Source: Bacteroidota bacterium
GTDB taxonomy: Bacteria > Bacteroidota > Bacteroidia > Flavobacteriales > Flavobacteriaceae
Reading direction: 5' to 3'
Assembly: GCA_015767395.1 (NCBI GenBank)
Contig: JADWMI010000008.1
Coordinates: 3,954 to 16,250 of the forward strand
DNA: 12,297 bases
Below the pieces are notes generated by a model. It searched no databases, had not been told where the DNA came from, and saw only the letters and a program-made list of their open reading frames with translations. The position numbers and the translations under genes are program-made. Shown piece after piece: positions 1 to 7,393 of this stretch. Positions within the stretch are counted from its first letter, which is position 1, and each line of letters starts with the position of its first letter.

Positions 1-683
1 ACCTGCCAAAATCCCTTTCCTAAGGCGAGGGTAATGGCAATTACCAATAATAAGGTTGGTATAGACCAAGTAATATTGATGACCCACATAATAAGAGCAT
101 CAATTTTACCGCCGTAATATCCGGCAGCAGCACCAATTGAAATACCGATAACCAATGAAATAAATACAGCAATAAACCCAATGAAAAATGAAATTCGGGT
201 ACCTATTAACATTCTGCTTAATAAATCTCTACCGTATTTATCGGTTCCCAGATAGAAGGTTTTTGATTGAATGTATTCAGAAATAGGTTTGTCAAATTTT
301 GATAGGGGATAGGTTTTGGTTAAGCTTTCTAAATTGTTTTCTGTATAAGTTTGGATGGTTAATTCACTATCTATTACAGTAAAGTTAGCAATCGGAATTT
401 CAGTTTGCTGGTTTTTATTGCCAAACAGCAGTTTTTGAATGAATGGTTGGTCAACTTTTTTTTCTGAAGGAAGGGTTAGCATTAAAACTTCGAACCCGGG
501 TTTTTTGGAATGAATTTCTAAATGCATTTGATTGGCATTGTTACTGTTATCAGGAGCCAACAAATACGCAAATACAGCTATAAACCCGCAGAGCATAACA
601 AACCAAAAACTAAGCACTCCAGTAGTGTTTTTTTTAAACTTCTGGAGTGCTAATGTTGTAAGTGAATTCGATGTATTTTTCAA
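1..683 (-). CDS. ABC transporter permease, DppC/OppC type (C-terminus beyond window edge)
   Basis: This is an inner-membrane permease subunit of a peptide/nickel-type ABC importer. About 227 codons are present and the C-terminal part, including the EAA loop that contacts the ATPase, lies beyond position 1. The N-terminus has a basic stretch (QKFKKN, residues 14-19) like the FKRNK of DppC, then a membrane helix at about 24-43 ending in LAPD. The family signature GTDKYGRDLLSR starts near residue 146, followed by TRISFFIG, a second helix, AGYYGGKIDA and WSIPTLLL. Between helix 1 and the signature lie about 100 residues, against roughly 30 in E. coli DppC as I recall it. The start is uncertain: I chose a TTG codon at 681-683 because the conserved basic N-terminus precedes the first in-frame ATG, which lies inside helix 1. 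The frame is closed upstream by the stop codon of the protease gene, so the two genes are probably cotranscribed. The substrate cannot be read from the sequence. Confidence 0.85.
   Translation of the reverse strand, partial: MKNTSNSLTTLALQKFKKNTTGVLSFWFVMLCGFIAVFAYLLAPDNSNNANQMHLEIHSKKPGFEVLMLTLPSEKKVDQPFIQKLLFGNKNQQTEIPIANFTVIDSELTIQTYTENNLESLTKTYPLSKFDKPISEYIQSKTFYLGTDKYGRDLLSRMLIGTRISFFIGFIAVFISLVIGISIGAAAGYYGGKIDALIMWVINITWSIPTLLLVIAITLALGKGFWQ
613..651 (-). other. Terminator-like hairpin inside the permease 5' coding region
   Basis: A perfect 10-bp inverted repeat (613-622 and 642-651, arms AGCACTCCAG/CTGGAGTGCT) encloses a 19-base A-rich loop. Read on the minus strand, the second arm is followed by TAGTTTTTGGTTTG, so the RNA would form a stem followed by a U-rich stretch. 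It lies about 70 bases past the protease stop and over permease codons 11-24. It may attenuate transcription between the two genes; the base pairing is seen, the function is inferred. Confidence 0.4.
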
Positions 684-722
684 TAGTTGTACTTTAAAAA
701 GTAAAGTTACAATATTTAAACT

Positions 723-2834
723 TTAATTTTTTACTAAATGATAATCTGGTTTTATTGTCAACTCATTTAAAACATTTAAAGCCTCATCGATATAAATATC
801 TTTCTTTAAGTTTTTATGCCAAGCTTCGCGCTTTTCGGCCAAGCTTTCATCGGTTTTAACTAAATCTTGTTCGTATAAAGGTGAGTTAAAAGTCAACGTT
901 GTAGTATAATCTCTAAGGGCTTTGAATTTTGAGGCCGCTTCTTCATGATTTGCAATGTCTTTTTGATAAGCCTCAAGGTTTAAATAAATCAATGAGTCGT
1001 CTTGTGATTTTTTCAGCCACTTCGCATTTTCATCAATTAGTTTAAAAGTTTCGTTGGTGGAAATGCGTTTTTTGCTATTGTTAACAACAGCATCAAAATT
1101 TTCATAATTATTCCAAAGCGTATATTCAGCCGCTGGTACTCTATCAAATACCAAGGCCTTTTTTTCATCGCGTTCACCAATTTCTAAATAGGTATATCTG
1201 CTTGGTAACATAATGTCAGAATGTACACCTTCTAATTGTGTGGAACCTCCATTAATTCTATAAAATTTTTGAATGGTCATTTTTAAAGCGCCCATATCCT
1301 CATCTAAATTAACGTAACGGTTTAGGTCCAAAACACTTTGTACAGTTCCTTTTCCGAAGGTTTGTTTTCCGCCAATAATTACGGCCCTCTTATAATCTTG
1401 CATAGCAGCAGCAAAAATTTCAGATGCTGATGCAGATAATTCATTGACCAAAACAACTACAGGACCGTCCCATTGAATTTTTGAATCCATATCTTTTTTT
1501 ATTTCAGGTTCGGTATCTCTATATTTTACCTGAACAATTGGACCTTTGTTTATAAACAATCCTGAAATTTCAATAGCTGTTTGTAAAGATCCACCGCCGT
1601 TGTTTCTTAAATCTATGACCAACCCTTCAATATTTTCTTTTTTTAATCGCTCAATTTCTTGGGCCATATCAGAGGTAGAGTTTCTGGAATTTCTTTTATC
1701 AAAATCTATGTAAAATTTTGGTAAGTCAATAACACCAAAAGTTCTTCCGTCTTTTTCGACAAGACTTGATTTTACAAAAGTTTCTTCCAACTCAACAATA
1801 TCTCTAATGATAGTGATTACTTGTGTGGTTCCATCAATTTTTTTAACGGTTAAATTAACTTCAGTGCCTTTTTTACCTTTTATAAATTCAATGGCATCAT
1901 CTAAACGCATTCCAACAATATCAAGTGGCTCTCCATCTGCTTGTGCTACTTTTACAATTAAATCACCAACTTCTAAATCGCCTTGTTTCCAAGCGGGTCC
2001 ACCTGAGATTAATTCAATTACCTTGGTGTATTCATTTTGTTTTTGAAGTCTAGCTCCAATACCTTCAAGTTTTCCAGACATTGATTGATCAAACCTCTTT
2101 TTAATTGAAGGATCGAAATAAGAAGTATGTGGATCAAATTGTTCCGTAATGCAGTTGATATAAGTTGTAAACCAATCTGAATAAGTTAGTTCGTCAAATC
2201 GTTCATAAAACTCGGTCATATTGCTTACAACGCGCGCCCTTGATTCAGTTTCCAATACATTCACTGGTTTTATTTCATGTTTTGAGTCCTTTTCTGAATT
2301 TTCATTTTCTTCTTTTATTTTATCGTGAAGAATAAACAGGGTGCTGATTTTTAGTTGCTTGGTCCAAACGTCAATTAGTTCCTCTTTGTTTTTTGCAAAT
2401 GGTGATTTTTCATAATCAACATCTAAAACTTCTTCTTTTTCAAAATCAAAAGGCTGTGATAAAATTTCGGTGTAATACGTTTTAGATTCATTAGAACGTT
2501 CTGTGAATCTATTGTATACTAAAAAGAAAAATGATAAGTCTTCACTTTTAATTTGATCATCAATTAGATATTGATATTTTGAAAATTCATCAATATCTGA
2601 TTGCATGAAATAACGTTTAGAAGGATCTAAATTGTCTATAAAGTTATTGTAAACATCATTAGAGAAAGCATTGTTAATATTTGTTGGCTGATAATGACCT
2701 TCAGTTAATACGTATCTTAAAATAGTTAATAATACCTTATCTTTTGGGTCTTCGTTTGCCACTGATTCAAAACTTGTAAACAAGCTTAAAACAAATAGTA
2801 TTGGCAGTATAAATTTAAATTTTCTAATCATCAT
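723..2834 (-). CDS. prc: Tail-specific (C-terminal processing) periplasmic protease, peptidase family S41A
   Basis: This secreted serine protease of the Tsp/Prc group degrades or trims periplasmic proteins from their C-termini. The 703 residues match the length of the long Tsp group. A signal peptide covers about residues 1-26. A helical N-terminal domain follows, then a PDZ domain at about 253-335 (GIGARL, GDLIVKV). The S41 core has VIDLRNNGGGSL at 407-417 and SASASE at 467-472. By comparison with E. coli Prc, the catalytic serine is Ser469 and the lysine is Lys495 in TFGKGTVQ; the equivalent of the conserved Asp is Asp480. The C-terminal Tsp domain (DUF3340 type) fills about 545-700. Two ATG codons stand side by side. 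An AGGA at 2843-2846 lies 8 bases from the first, which favours 2834. The gene lies between the FWLGEW protein gene and the permease, all on the minus strand. In E. coli, Prc acts on penicillin-binding protein 3 and murein hydrolases; the targets here are unknown. Confidence 0.95.
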   Translation of the reverse strand: MMIRKFKFILPILFVLSLFTSFESVANEDPKDKVLLTILRYVLTEGHYQPTNINNAFSNDVYNNFIDNLDPSKRYFMQSDIDEFSKYQYLIDDQIKSEDLSFFFLVYNRFTERSNESKTYYTEILSQPFDFEKEEVLDVDYEKSPFAKNKEELIDVWTKQLKISTLFILHDKIKEENENSEKDSKHEIKPVNVLETESRARVVSNMTEFYERFDELTYSDWFTTYINCITEQFDPHTSYFDPSIKKRFDQSMSGKLEGIGARLQKQNEYTKVIELISGGPAWKQGDLEVGDLIVKVAQADGEPLDIVGMRLDDAIEFIKGKKGTEVNLTVKKIDGTTQVITIIRDIVELEETFVKSSLVEKDGRTFGVIDLPKFYIDFDKRNSRNSTSDMAQEIERLKKENIEGLVIDLRNNGGGSLQTAIEISGLFINKGPIVQVKYRDTEPEIKKDMDSKIQWDGPVVVLVNELSASASEIFAAAMQDYKRAVIIGGKQTFGKGTVQSVLDLNRYVNLDEDMGALKMTIQKFYRINGGSTQLEGVHSDIMLPSRYTYLEIGERDEKKALVFDRVPAAEYTLWNNYENFDAVVNNSKKRISTNETFKLIDENAKWLKKSQDDSLIYLNLEAYQKDIANHEEAASKFKALRDYTTTLTFNSPLYEQDLVKTDESLAEKREAWHKNLKKDIYIDEALNVLNELTIKPDYHLVKN

Positions 2835-2903
2835 CTGTCGATTCCTTTTAATAGTTAGTGTAATTGTTAATAACGAAAATAGTGCCAGTATTTATTAACG
2901 AGT

Positions 2904-3410
2904 CTAATTTAACGTTTTTTTATAAATTCCTTTAAAAACTTCTGAAATTTTAATTTCATTCTCGTCGTAAATTTCCCAAAGTTGTGTTATTGAGCCGTCT
3001 TCGTCTTGAATCCAGCTTATTTGATTGTAATAATTTTTGTTATTTCCTTTAATTAATTCACTTTTTAAAGTCATAATGCCATTCACAAAATTTCCTTTTA
3101 GCTTTAAAACAAAATCTGAATTGTCTACCCAAATCTGATTCCAAGAATCATCAGTACTATTGTAAAAAACGGTACTACTTCCTCTGCGTTCATCTTCTAC
3201 CCATTTTTCAAGAATTAAACAACTGCCCGAACCTTTGGTTATTGAATTGATTCCAACTAATTTTTCATTATTATCATAGACATTCCATTCTCCCAACCAA
3301 AAATCAAACTGATTGTATTTTTCGGTACAACAAGCGCAATTCGTCTCGGTTATTTGTGCCATTGTTATTTGAAAACTAAAAATACAAATAAGATAACCTA
3401 GCTTCTTCAT
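2904..3410 (-). CDS. Small secreted protein of an uncharacterised FWLGEW (DUF1579-like) family
   Basis: The function is not known. From the ATG at 3410 the protein has 168 residues and begins with a clean signal peptide (MKKLGYLICIFSFQITMAQ). Just after the predicted cleavage site is a cysteine cluster (Cys25, Cys27, Cys28: NCACC). Next comes FDFWLGEW at 35-42, then alternating polar and hydrophobic strands rich in Trp and Asn (EKWVEDE, WNQIWVD, ITQLWEIYDE). This pattern resembles small calycin-like beta-barrels annotated as DUF1579-like, which often lack a known ligand. The frame stays open to a GTG at 3434, with another ATG at 3425. Those starts would only add a charged tail before the signal peptide, so I prefer 3410. 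The gene is divergent from surE and lies 69 bases upstream of the protease gene, so cotranscription with the protease is possible. Confidence 0.75.
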   Translation of the reverse strand: MKKLGYLICIFSFQITMAQITETNCACCTEKYNQFDFWLGEWNVYDNNEKLVGINSITKGSGSCLILEKWVEDERRGSSTVFYNSTDDSWNQIWVDNSDFVLKLKGNFVNGIMTLKSELIKGNNKNYYNQISWIQDEDGSITQLWEIYDENEIKISEVFKGIYKKTLN

Positions 3411-3510
3411 TAATTTACGGAGCATGTTTTTCACAATATTAGTAAAATATAAGTTGAATAATCACTACAAAATGTTAAATTTTAATTTCATAAAACCCAA
3501 TTAAATATAG

Positions 3511-3518
3511 TAGTTTTG
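3511..3518 (+). promoter_or_regulatory. Candidate -7 promoter element for surE
   Basis: TAGTTTTG is an exact match to the Bacteroidota -7 consensus TAnnTTTG. It ends 18 bases before the ATG at 3537 and 9 before the ATG at 3528. I find no clear TTG -33 element at the usual distance, so strength cannot be judged. Transcription starting about 6 bases downstream would leave a leader of about 12 bases for the 3537 start and almost none for 3528. Confidence 0.45.
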
Positions 3519-3536
3519 TTACTTATTATGAAGACA

Positions 3537-4301
3537 ATGAATAAAAAACCTTTGATATTGGTTACCAATGATGATGGTATTACCGCTCCTGGAATTAGAA
3601 CACTAATTTCAGTAATGAATGAAATTGGAGAAGTTGTAGTGGTGGCACCCAATAGCCCGCAAAGTGGGATGGGACATGCTGTTACTATTGATGACACGTT
3701 GTTTTGTGATGAAATAAAGGTTGATGATGGTCCACAAAAAGAATTTCATTCTTCTGGAACGCCAGCTGATTGTGTAAAATTTGCCGTTAGTGAAATTTTA
3801 GATAGAAAACCTGATTTGTGCGTTTCTGGAATTAACCATGGGTCCAATTCATCTATCAATGTAATTTATTCAGGAACTATGAGTGCAGCTGTAGAAGCAG
3901 GTATTGAAGGTATTCCTGCCATTGGATTTTCATTGTTAGATTATTCCTGGAATGCCGATTTTGAACCTTTAAAAAAACACATCAAACAAATTACTTTAAA
4001 TGTATTAGAAAATAGTTTGCCAGATGGGGTTGTGTTGAATGTGAATTTTCCTAAAACAGAAACATTTAAAGGCATAAAAATTTGTAGACAGGCACGTGCC
4101 AATTGGGTGGAAGAATTTGATAAAAGAGAAAACCCTAGAGGTAAAAAATATTATTGGTTAACAGGTAAGTTTGTAAATATGGACAAAGGAGAAGATACCG
4201 ATGAATGGGCCTTGGCAAATAATTACATTTCGGTGGTGCCAGTGCAATTCGATTTAACCGCACACCATTTTATCCATAAATTAAATAATTGGAATTTATA
4301 A
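3537..4301 (+). CDS. surE: 5'/3'-nucleotidase SurE
   Basis: SurE is a metal-dependent cytoplasmic phosphatase that removes phosphate from nucleoside 5'- and 3'-monophosphates and, in some species, exopolyphosphate. The 254 residues match the family length. The N-terminal LVTNDDG motif gives the metal ligands Asp12 and Asp13. Ser43 in APNSPQSGMGH and Asn100 in VSGINHGSN complete the metal site as known for Thermotoga SurE. GTPADCV at 74-80 is also typical of the family. The start is a choice between ATG at 3528 (MKTMNKKP) and 3537 (MNKKP). The candidate -7 element sits so close that 3537 leaves the more plausible leader, but 3528 cannot be excluded. SurE opens a plus-strand cluster with a small membrane protein gene and lpxB; the gap to the next gene is 12 bases. 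Confidence 0.95.
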   Translation: MNKKPLILVTNDDGITAPGIRTLISVMNEIGEVVVVAPNSPQSGMGHAVTIDDTLFCDEIKVDDGPQKEFHSSGTPADCVKFAVSEILDRKPDLCVSGINHGSNSSINVIYSGTMSAAVEAGIEGIPAIGFSLLDYSWNADFEPLKKHIKQITLNVLENSLPDGVVLNVNFPKTETFKGIKICRQARANWVEEFDKRENPRGKKYYWLTGKFVNMDKGEDTDEWALANNYISVVPVQFDLTAHHFIHKLNNWNL

Positions 4302-4313
4302 TCTTAAGCTGAA

Positions 4314-4613
4314 ATGAATAAATTAAATATTAAAAAAGAAATTTTAATTGGGTTTTTAGTTGCTATAGTGGCAACCTCTTTTGGTTGTTTTATATTTATA
4401 GAATTTTTCTCGAAATTTGATTTTACTAGAAGTTTAGAATTGATTAAGGAAGGGAATTTAGAAGGAAAAATTTTGGTTTTAGGTGCCATTGCTAATTTTT
4501 TTGTTTTCTTTACTTTTTTAAAAAAGAAGCAAATTTACAGAGCACGTGGTGTTTTAATGGAAACTTTTGTTGTTGCTTTTATTGTATTGTTGTTAACCCT
4601 TTTTTCTGAGTAA
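4314..4613 (+). CDS. Small three-helix membrane protein of unknown function between surE and lpxB
   Basis: I do not recognise this 99-residue protein. It has a short basic N-terminus (KLNIKKE), a membrane helix at about 10-31, a polar segment at 33-50, a second helix at about 52-69, a basic loop KKKQIYRARG at 70-79, and a third helix at about 80-96. By the positive-inside rule both the N-terminus and the KKK loop should face the cytoplasm. That leaves the polar segment at 33-50 in the periplasm and the C-terminus outside. The gene starts 12 bases after surE and ends 6 bases before lpxB, so it is almost certainly in the same transcript. No catalytic motif is visible. Its place beside lpxB makes an envelope role possible, but that is inference from position only. 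Confidence 0.8.
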   Translation: MNKLNIKKEILIGFLVAIVATSFGCFIFIEFFSKFDFTRSLELIKEGNLEGKILVLGAIANFFVFFTFLKKKQIYRARGVLMETFVVAFIVLLLTLFSE

Positions 4614-4619
4614 CATATT

Positions 4620-5723
4620 ATGAAATATTATATTATTGCTGGTGAAGCTTCAGGTGATTTACACGCATCAAATTTAATGAAGGCTTTGTTAGCGCAAGAT
4701 TCAAATGCTGAAATTAGATTTTGGGGAGGCGACTTAATGCAAGAAGTTGGCGGTACTTTGGTAAAACATTATCGCGAATTGGCTTTTATGGGCTTTCAAG
4801 AAGTTTTAATGAATATTGGAACCATTCTCGGCAATATTAAATTTTGTAAACAAGATATTTTAGCATTTAAACCTGATGCATTAATCTTAATTGATTATCC
4901 CGGTTTTAATATGCGAATTGCAGAATTCGCAAAAAAGGAGGGCATAAAAGTACATTACTATATTTCACCACAAATTTGGGCTTGGAAAGAAAATCGCATC
5001 CATAAAATTAAAAGAGATGTTGATGAGATGTACGTGATTTTACCTTTTGAAAAAGATTTTTATGAAGTCAAGCATCGATTTCCTGTGCATTTTGTTGGGC
5101 ACCCATTAATTGATGCCATTGCAAATAGAACCCAAGTTGATGAAGTTGCTTTTAGAAAGGAATTTCAATTATCCAGCAAGCCAATTATTGCTTTGCTCCC
5201 AGGAAGTAGAAAGCAAGAGATTAAAAGTATGCTTTCCATTATGCTGAAAATGGCCGATAAGTTTCGTGATTACCAGTTTGTTATTGCCGGAGCTCCAAGT
5301 CAGGATTATGAGTTTTACCAGCAATTTATTAGAAATGAAAATGTAAAATTCATTGACAATAAAACATATGATTTACTGTCGGTTTCGTATGCGGCTTTGG
5401 TGACATCAGGAACTGCTACATTGGAAACAGCTTTGTTTAAAGTACCAGAAATAGTTTGTTATAAAACCAGTTGGATTTCTTATCAAATAGGAAAGCGATT
5501 GGTTGATTTGAAATATATTTCATTGGTAAATTTAATTTTAGATAAAGAGGTCGTAAAAGAATTAATTCAATCTGATTTTAATGAAATTACTTTGGAAAAA
5601 GAACTTCATAAAATTTTAGAAGGCAAAAAGAGGGAGGAACTATTCTTAAACTACTACCAGCTAGAGAAAAAACTAGGAGGTATAGGTGCTTCAGAGAAAG
5701 TTGCTGAACTTATTGTAAACTAA
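4620..5723 (+). CDS. lpxB: Lipid A disaccharide synthase LpxB (glycosyltransferase family 19)
   Basis: LpxB joins UDP-2,3-diacylglucosamine to lipid X (2,3-diacylglucosamine 1-phosphate) to form the beta-1,6 disaccharide of lipid A, with release of UDP, at the cytoplasmic face of the inner membrane. The 367 residues are close to the usual 370-390. Family motifs appear in order: GEASGD at 8-13, the LIDYPGFN block at 90-97 whose Asp92 corresponds to the essential Asp98 of E. coli, SPQIWAW at 116-122, GHPLID at 160-165, LPGSRKQEI at 193-201 in the nucleotide-sugar binding half, and TSGTATLE at 262-269. No break is seen. It follows the small membrane protein gene by 6 bases. The other lipid A genes (lpxA, C, D, K) are not in this window. 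The gene implies a lipid A-containing outer membrane. Confidence 0.97.
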   Translation: MKYYIIAGEASGDLHASNLMKALLAQDSNAEIRFWGGDLMQEVGGTLVKHYRELAFMGFQEVLMNIGTILGNIKFCKQDILAFKPDALILIDYPGFNMRIAEFAKKEGIKVHYYISPQIWAWKENRIHKIKRDVDEMYVILPFEKDFYEVKHRFPVHFVGHPLIDAIANRTQVDEVAFRKEFQLSSKPIIALLPGSRKQEIKSMLSIMLKMADKFRDYQFVIAGAPSQDYEFYQQFIRNENVKFIDNKTYDLLSVSYAALVTSGTATLETALFKVPEIVCYKTSWISYQIGKRLVDLKYISLVNLILDKEVVKELIQSDFNEITLEKELHKILEGKKREELFLNYYQLEKKLGGIGASEKVAELIVN

Positions 5724-5806
5724 TTTATGGCGCTGGCTGTATTTTTAGTTTGTAAACAGAAAGACGATACGAAATTAACCACTAACAATAAATTTAGCCA
5801 AACAGC

Positions 5807-6391
5807 ATGTTTAAAAATCTACTAAATTACATTGTACAAGGTTTGTTATACCTTGCTCCAATAAGTGTTACTGCATATATAATATATGCGGTTTTTACTT
5901 TAATTGATGATTTTTCGAAAGATTTAATTGCCAAATTCTTTGATGTTTCAATTCCTGGAATTGGATTTTTAAGTCTGGTGCTGGTTTTAATTATTGTTGG
6001 TTTTGTTGGGCAAACATTTATTGCGCGACCATTAAGACAAGTATTGCAACAGGTTATTGAAAAAATCCCCTTGTTAAATTTCATATACAAAGCCCTAAAT
6101 GATTTGTTTGCTGCTTTTATTGGGAAAGAAAAGAAATTTAGTAAGCCTGTTATGGTGAAAGTAAATTTGAATAGTGATCTTGAGAAGCTAGGTTTTATTA
6201 CTGAAGAAAATTTAGAATTTTTAGATCAATTAGATAAAGTCGCAGTTTATTTTCCAATGTCTTATACTTTTTCGGGTGAATTGTTTATTGTGCCTAAAGA
6301 AAATATTAAACCTGTAAATGCAAACTCAAGTGAAGTCATGAAATTTATAGTTTCTGCCGGGATGACGAGTATTAGTAAAAAGGAAAAATAA
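5807..6391 (+). CDS. DUF502 family inner-membrane protein
   Basis: This 194-residue protein has the layout of DUF502 proteins, which have no settled function and are common in bacteria and plants. Two membrane helices lie at about 9-33 and 52-74, separated by a short loop ending in the typical IPGIG (49-53). The soluble C-terminal part holds IPLLNFIYKALNDL at 87-100, the YFPMSY...GELFIVPKENI block at 149-167 (DUF502 proteins usually have a TSG-VP pattern here), and a final EVMKFIVSAGM helix at 176-186 that corresponds to the family's EDALKLIISGG ending. It lies 83 bases after lpxB on the same strand. It could be cotranscribed or have its own promoter, but I see no clear consensus in the gap. 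A strong hairpin terminator follows 25 bases after its stop. Confidence 0.88.
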   Translation: MFKNLLNYIVQGLLYLAPISVTAYIIYAVFTLIDDFSKDLIAKFFDVSIPGIGFLSLVLVLIIVGFVGQTFIARPLRQVLQQVIEKIPLLNFIYKALNDLFAAFIGKEKKFSKPVMVKVNLNSDLEKLGFITEENLEFLDQLDKVAVYFPMSYTFSGELFIVPKENIKPVNANSSEVMKFIVSAGMTSISKKEK

Positions 6392-6416
6392 CAATCTATA
6401 ATAAAAAGGAGTTAAT

Positions 6417-6454
6417 AAAAAACGCTAAAACTTTTTTAAGTTTTAGCGTTTTTT
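6417..6454. terminator. Perfect bidirectional rho-independent terminator
   Basis: A perfect 17-bp inverted repeat (6417-6433 and 6438-6454) encloses a TTTT loop. The core is AACGCTAAAACTT, and the stem is flanked by an A-run on the left and a T-run on the right. The RNA from either strand therefore forms a stable stem followed by U residues. It lies between the convergent DUF502 gene (stop at 6391) and the secreted protein gene (stop at 6476), and probably ends both transcripts. Confidence 0.9.
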
Positions 6455-6475
6455 AAGTTGTTATAAATTATTTTT

Positions 6476-7363
6476 TTATTGGCAAAGCGCTTCAAGGGTA
6501 TCTTCAATATCACCAGGAGTACTCATAATTTTCATAAAAGTTCCCATTGTTAATTCTGGCCAATGCAGCGCAATTCTATATTTTCCGTGAAGCATCGTGG
6601 CTGTTTTTCCTTGTAAAATAATTTCATATGGCATAGCAGCAACATGATCTTCACCAATTATTGGTAAAAAAACAGCTTCTCCATCTTCCTTACTTCTAAG
6701 TCCAACACCAAAAACAGCTATTTTTTTATCTGGATAAACAATTTTGTACACTTCAGTTGTTTGCCCCTTTTTAGCTTTTAAATTATTTTCAATGATTTTT
6801 AAACCTTCTTCAAAAGAACTATATTCATTCAATTCTATAGGGTCTGTAAAGTATGGCATCATTATTTTATAATGATATTTTTTTAATTTATCAGCTTCAA
6901 CAACACCTCCAAACGGTTTAAATTCAGATCCAACTGAAGCCAAAGCATTTTTAACATCTTTACTGAAAGTTTCAAAAATTGTTTTATATGAATTGTAATT
7001 GTCTGCTAAGTAAGCTCTTAAAATATAATCTGGATTGGTGTAAGAGATGGTTACTTTGCCATCCTTAGCGATTAAACCAACCTTATGAGCGGCCCCCAAA
7101 GCACCTCTGTCTGTTACCTTAACTACCGTGTTTTTTAATTCAGTATTTGTAAAAGCAATGACCTTTAAATTACTATTGCCTTCTGGATTCGATTGTCCTA
7201 AAATGGTAAATGAAGCGTTGTTTAGTGCTGCAATAACTTCATCAGATACTTGTTCAATGGTTTTTGAAGATTCTCCAACTTTAATATAAGGAGAGAACTC
7301 TTGTGCGATTGCTGTAATATTAAAAATAAGGATGGTTAAACTGCTGAAAATTAGATTCTTCAT
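6476..7363 (-). CDS. Secreted protein of unknown function with two apparently duplicated halves
   Basis: I do not recognise this 295-residue protein with certainty. A signal peptide covers about residues 1-20 (MKNLIFSS...ITAIA, cleaved before QEF). The mature part seems to be two related halves. The first half has a helix EQVSDEVIAALNNASF, strands VIAFTN and AAHKVGLIAKDGKVTISY, then YILRAYLADN and a helix. The second has FEEGLKIIENNL, KIAVFGVGL, AAMPYEIILQGKTATMLHG, then YRIALHWPEL and a helix ending IEDTLEALC. The helix plus antiparallel sheet pattern with a PYEI- or HKVG-type strand recalls the DUF302 fold, but this is a weak resemblance by eye. The only cysteine is Cys294, next to the C-terminus, so disulfide-based folding is unlikely. 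The gene stands alone, with a candidate -7 element upstream and the shared terminator downstream. Confidence 0.8.
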   Translation of the reverse strand: MKNLIFSSLTILIFNITAIAQEFSPYIKVGESSKTIEQVSDEVIAALNNASFTILGQSNPEGNSNLKVIAFTNTELKNTVVKVTDRGALGAAHKVGLIAKDGKVTISYTNPDYILRAYLADNYNSYKTIFETFSKDVKNALASVGSEFKPFGGVVEADKLKKYHYKIMMPYFTDPIELNEYSSFEEGLKIIENNLKAKKGQTTEVYKIVYPDKKIAVFGVGLRSKEDGEAVFLPIIGEDHVAAMPYEIILQGKTATMLHGKYRIALHWPELTMGTFMKIMSTPGDIEDTLEALCQ

Positions 7364-7385
7364 AATTGATTGGTTTATAATTCAT

Positions 7386-7393
7386 CAAATTTA
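7386..7393 (-). promoter_or_regulatory. Candidate -7 promoter element for the secreted protein gene at 6476-7363
   Basis: On the minus strand the bases read TAAATTTG, an exact TAnnTTTG. The element ends 22 bases before the ATG at 7363, which fits a short leader. No good TTG -33 box is present at the usual distance. It lies in the divergent region shared with the AlkD-like gene. Confidence 0.5.

Noticed and set aside
532..726. A plus-strand open frame of 64 codons opposite the permease N-terminus.
   Set aside because: The minus strand encodes a clear DppC-type protein across the same bases; the plus-strand translation shows no family features.
2874..2881. TATTTTCG on the minus strand, 40 bases upstream of the protease start, considered as a -7 promoter element.
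   Set aside because: It has one mismatch to TAnnTTTG and no -33 partner; cotranscription from the gene upstream explains expression equally well.
723..5723. Protease, surE, small membrane protein and lpxB considered together as a new envelope stress system.
   Set aside because: The protease is on the opposite strand from a divergent promoter region, and surE and lpxB are broadly conserved housekeeping genes. The sequence gives no direct functional link.
5727..5825. A 32-codon open frame (MALAVFLVCKQK...) between lpxB and the DUF502 gene, overlapping the latter's start.
   Set aside because: It has no ribosome binding site, lacks a proper lipobox despite the hydrophobic stretch before Cys, and overlaps a well-supported gene. 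Such length is expected by chance.
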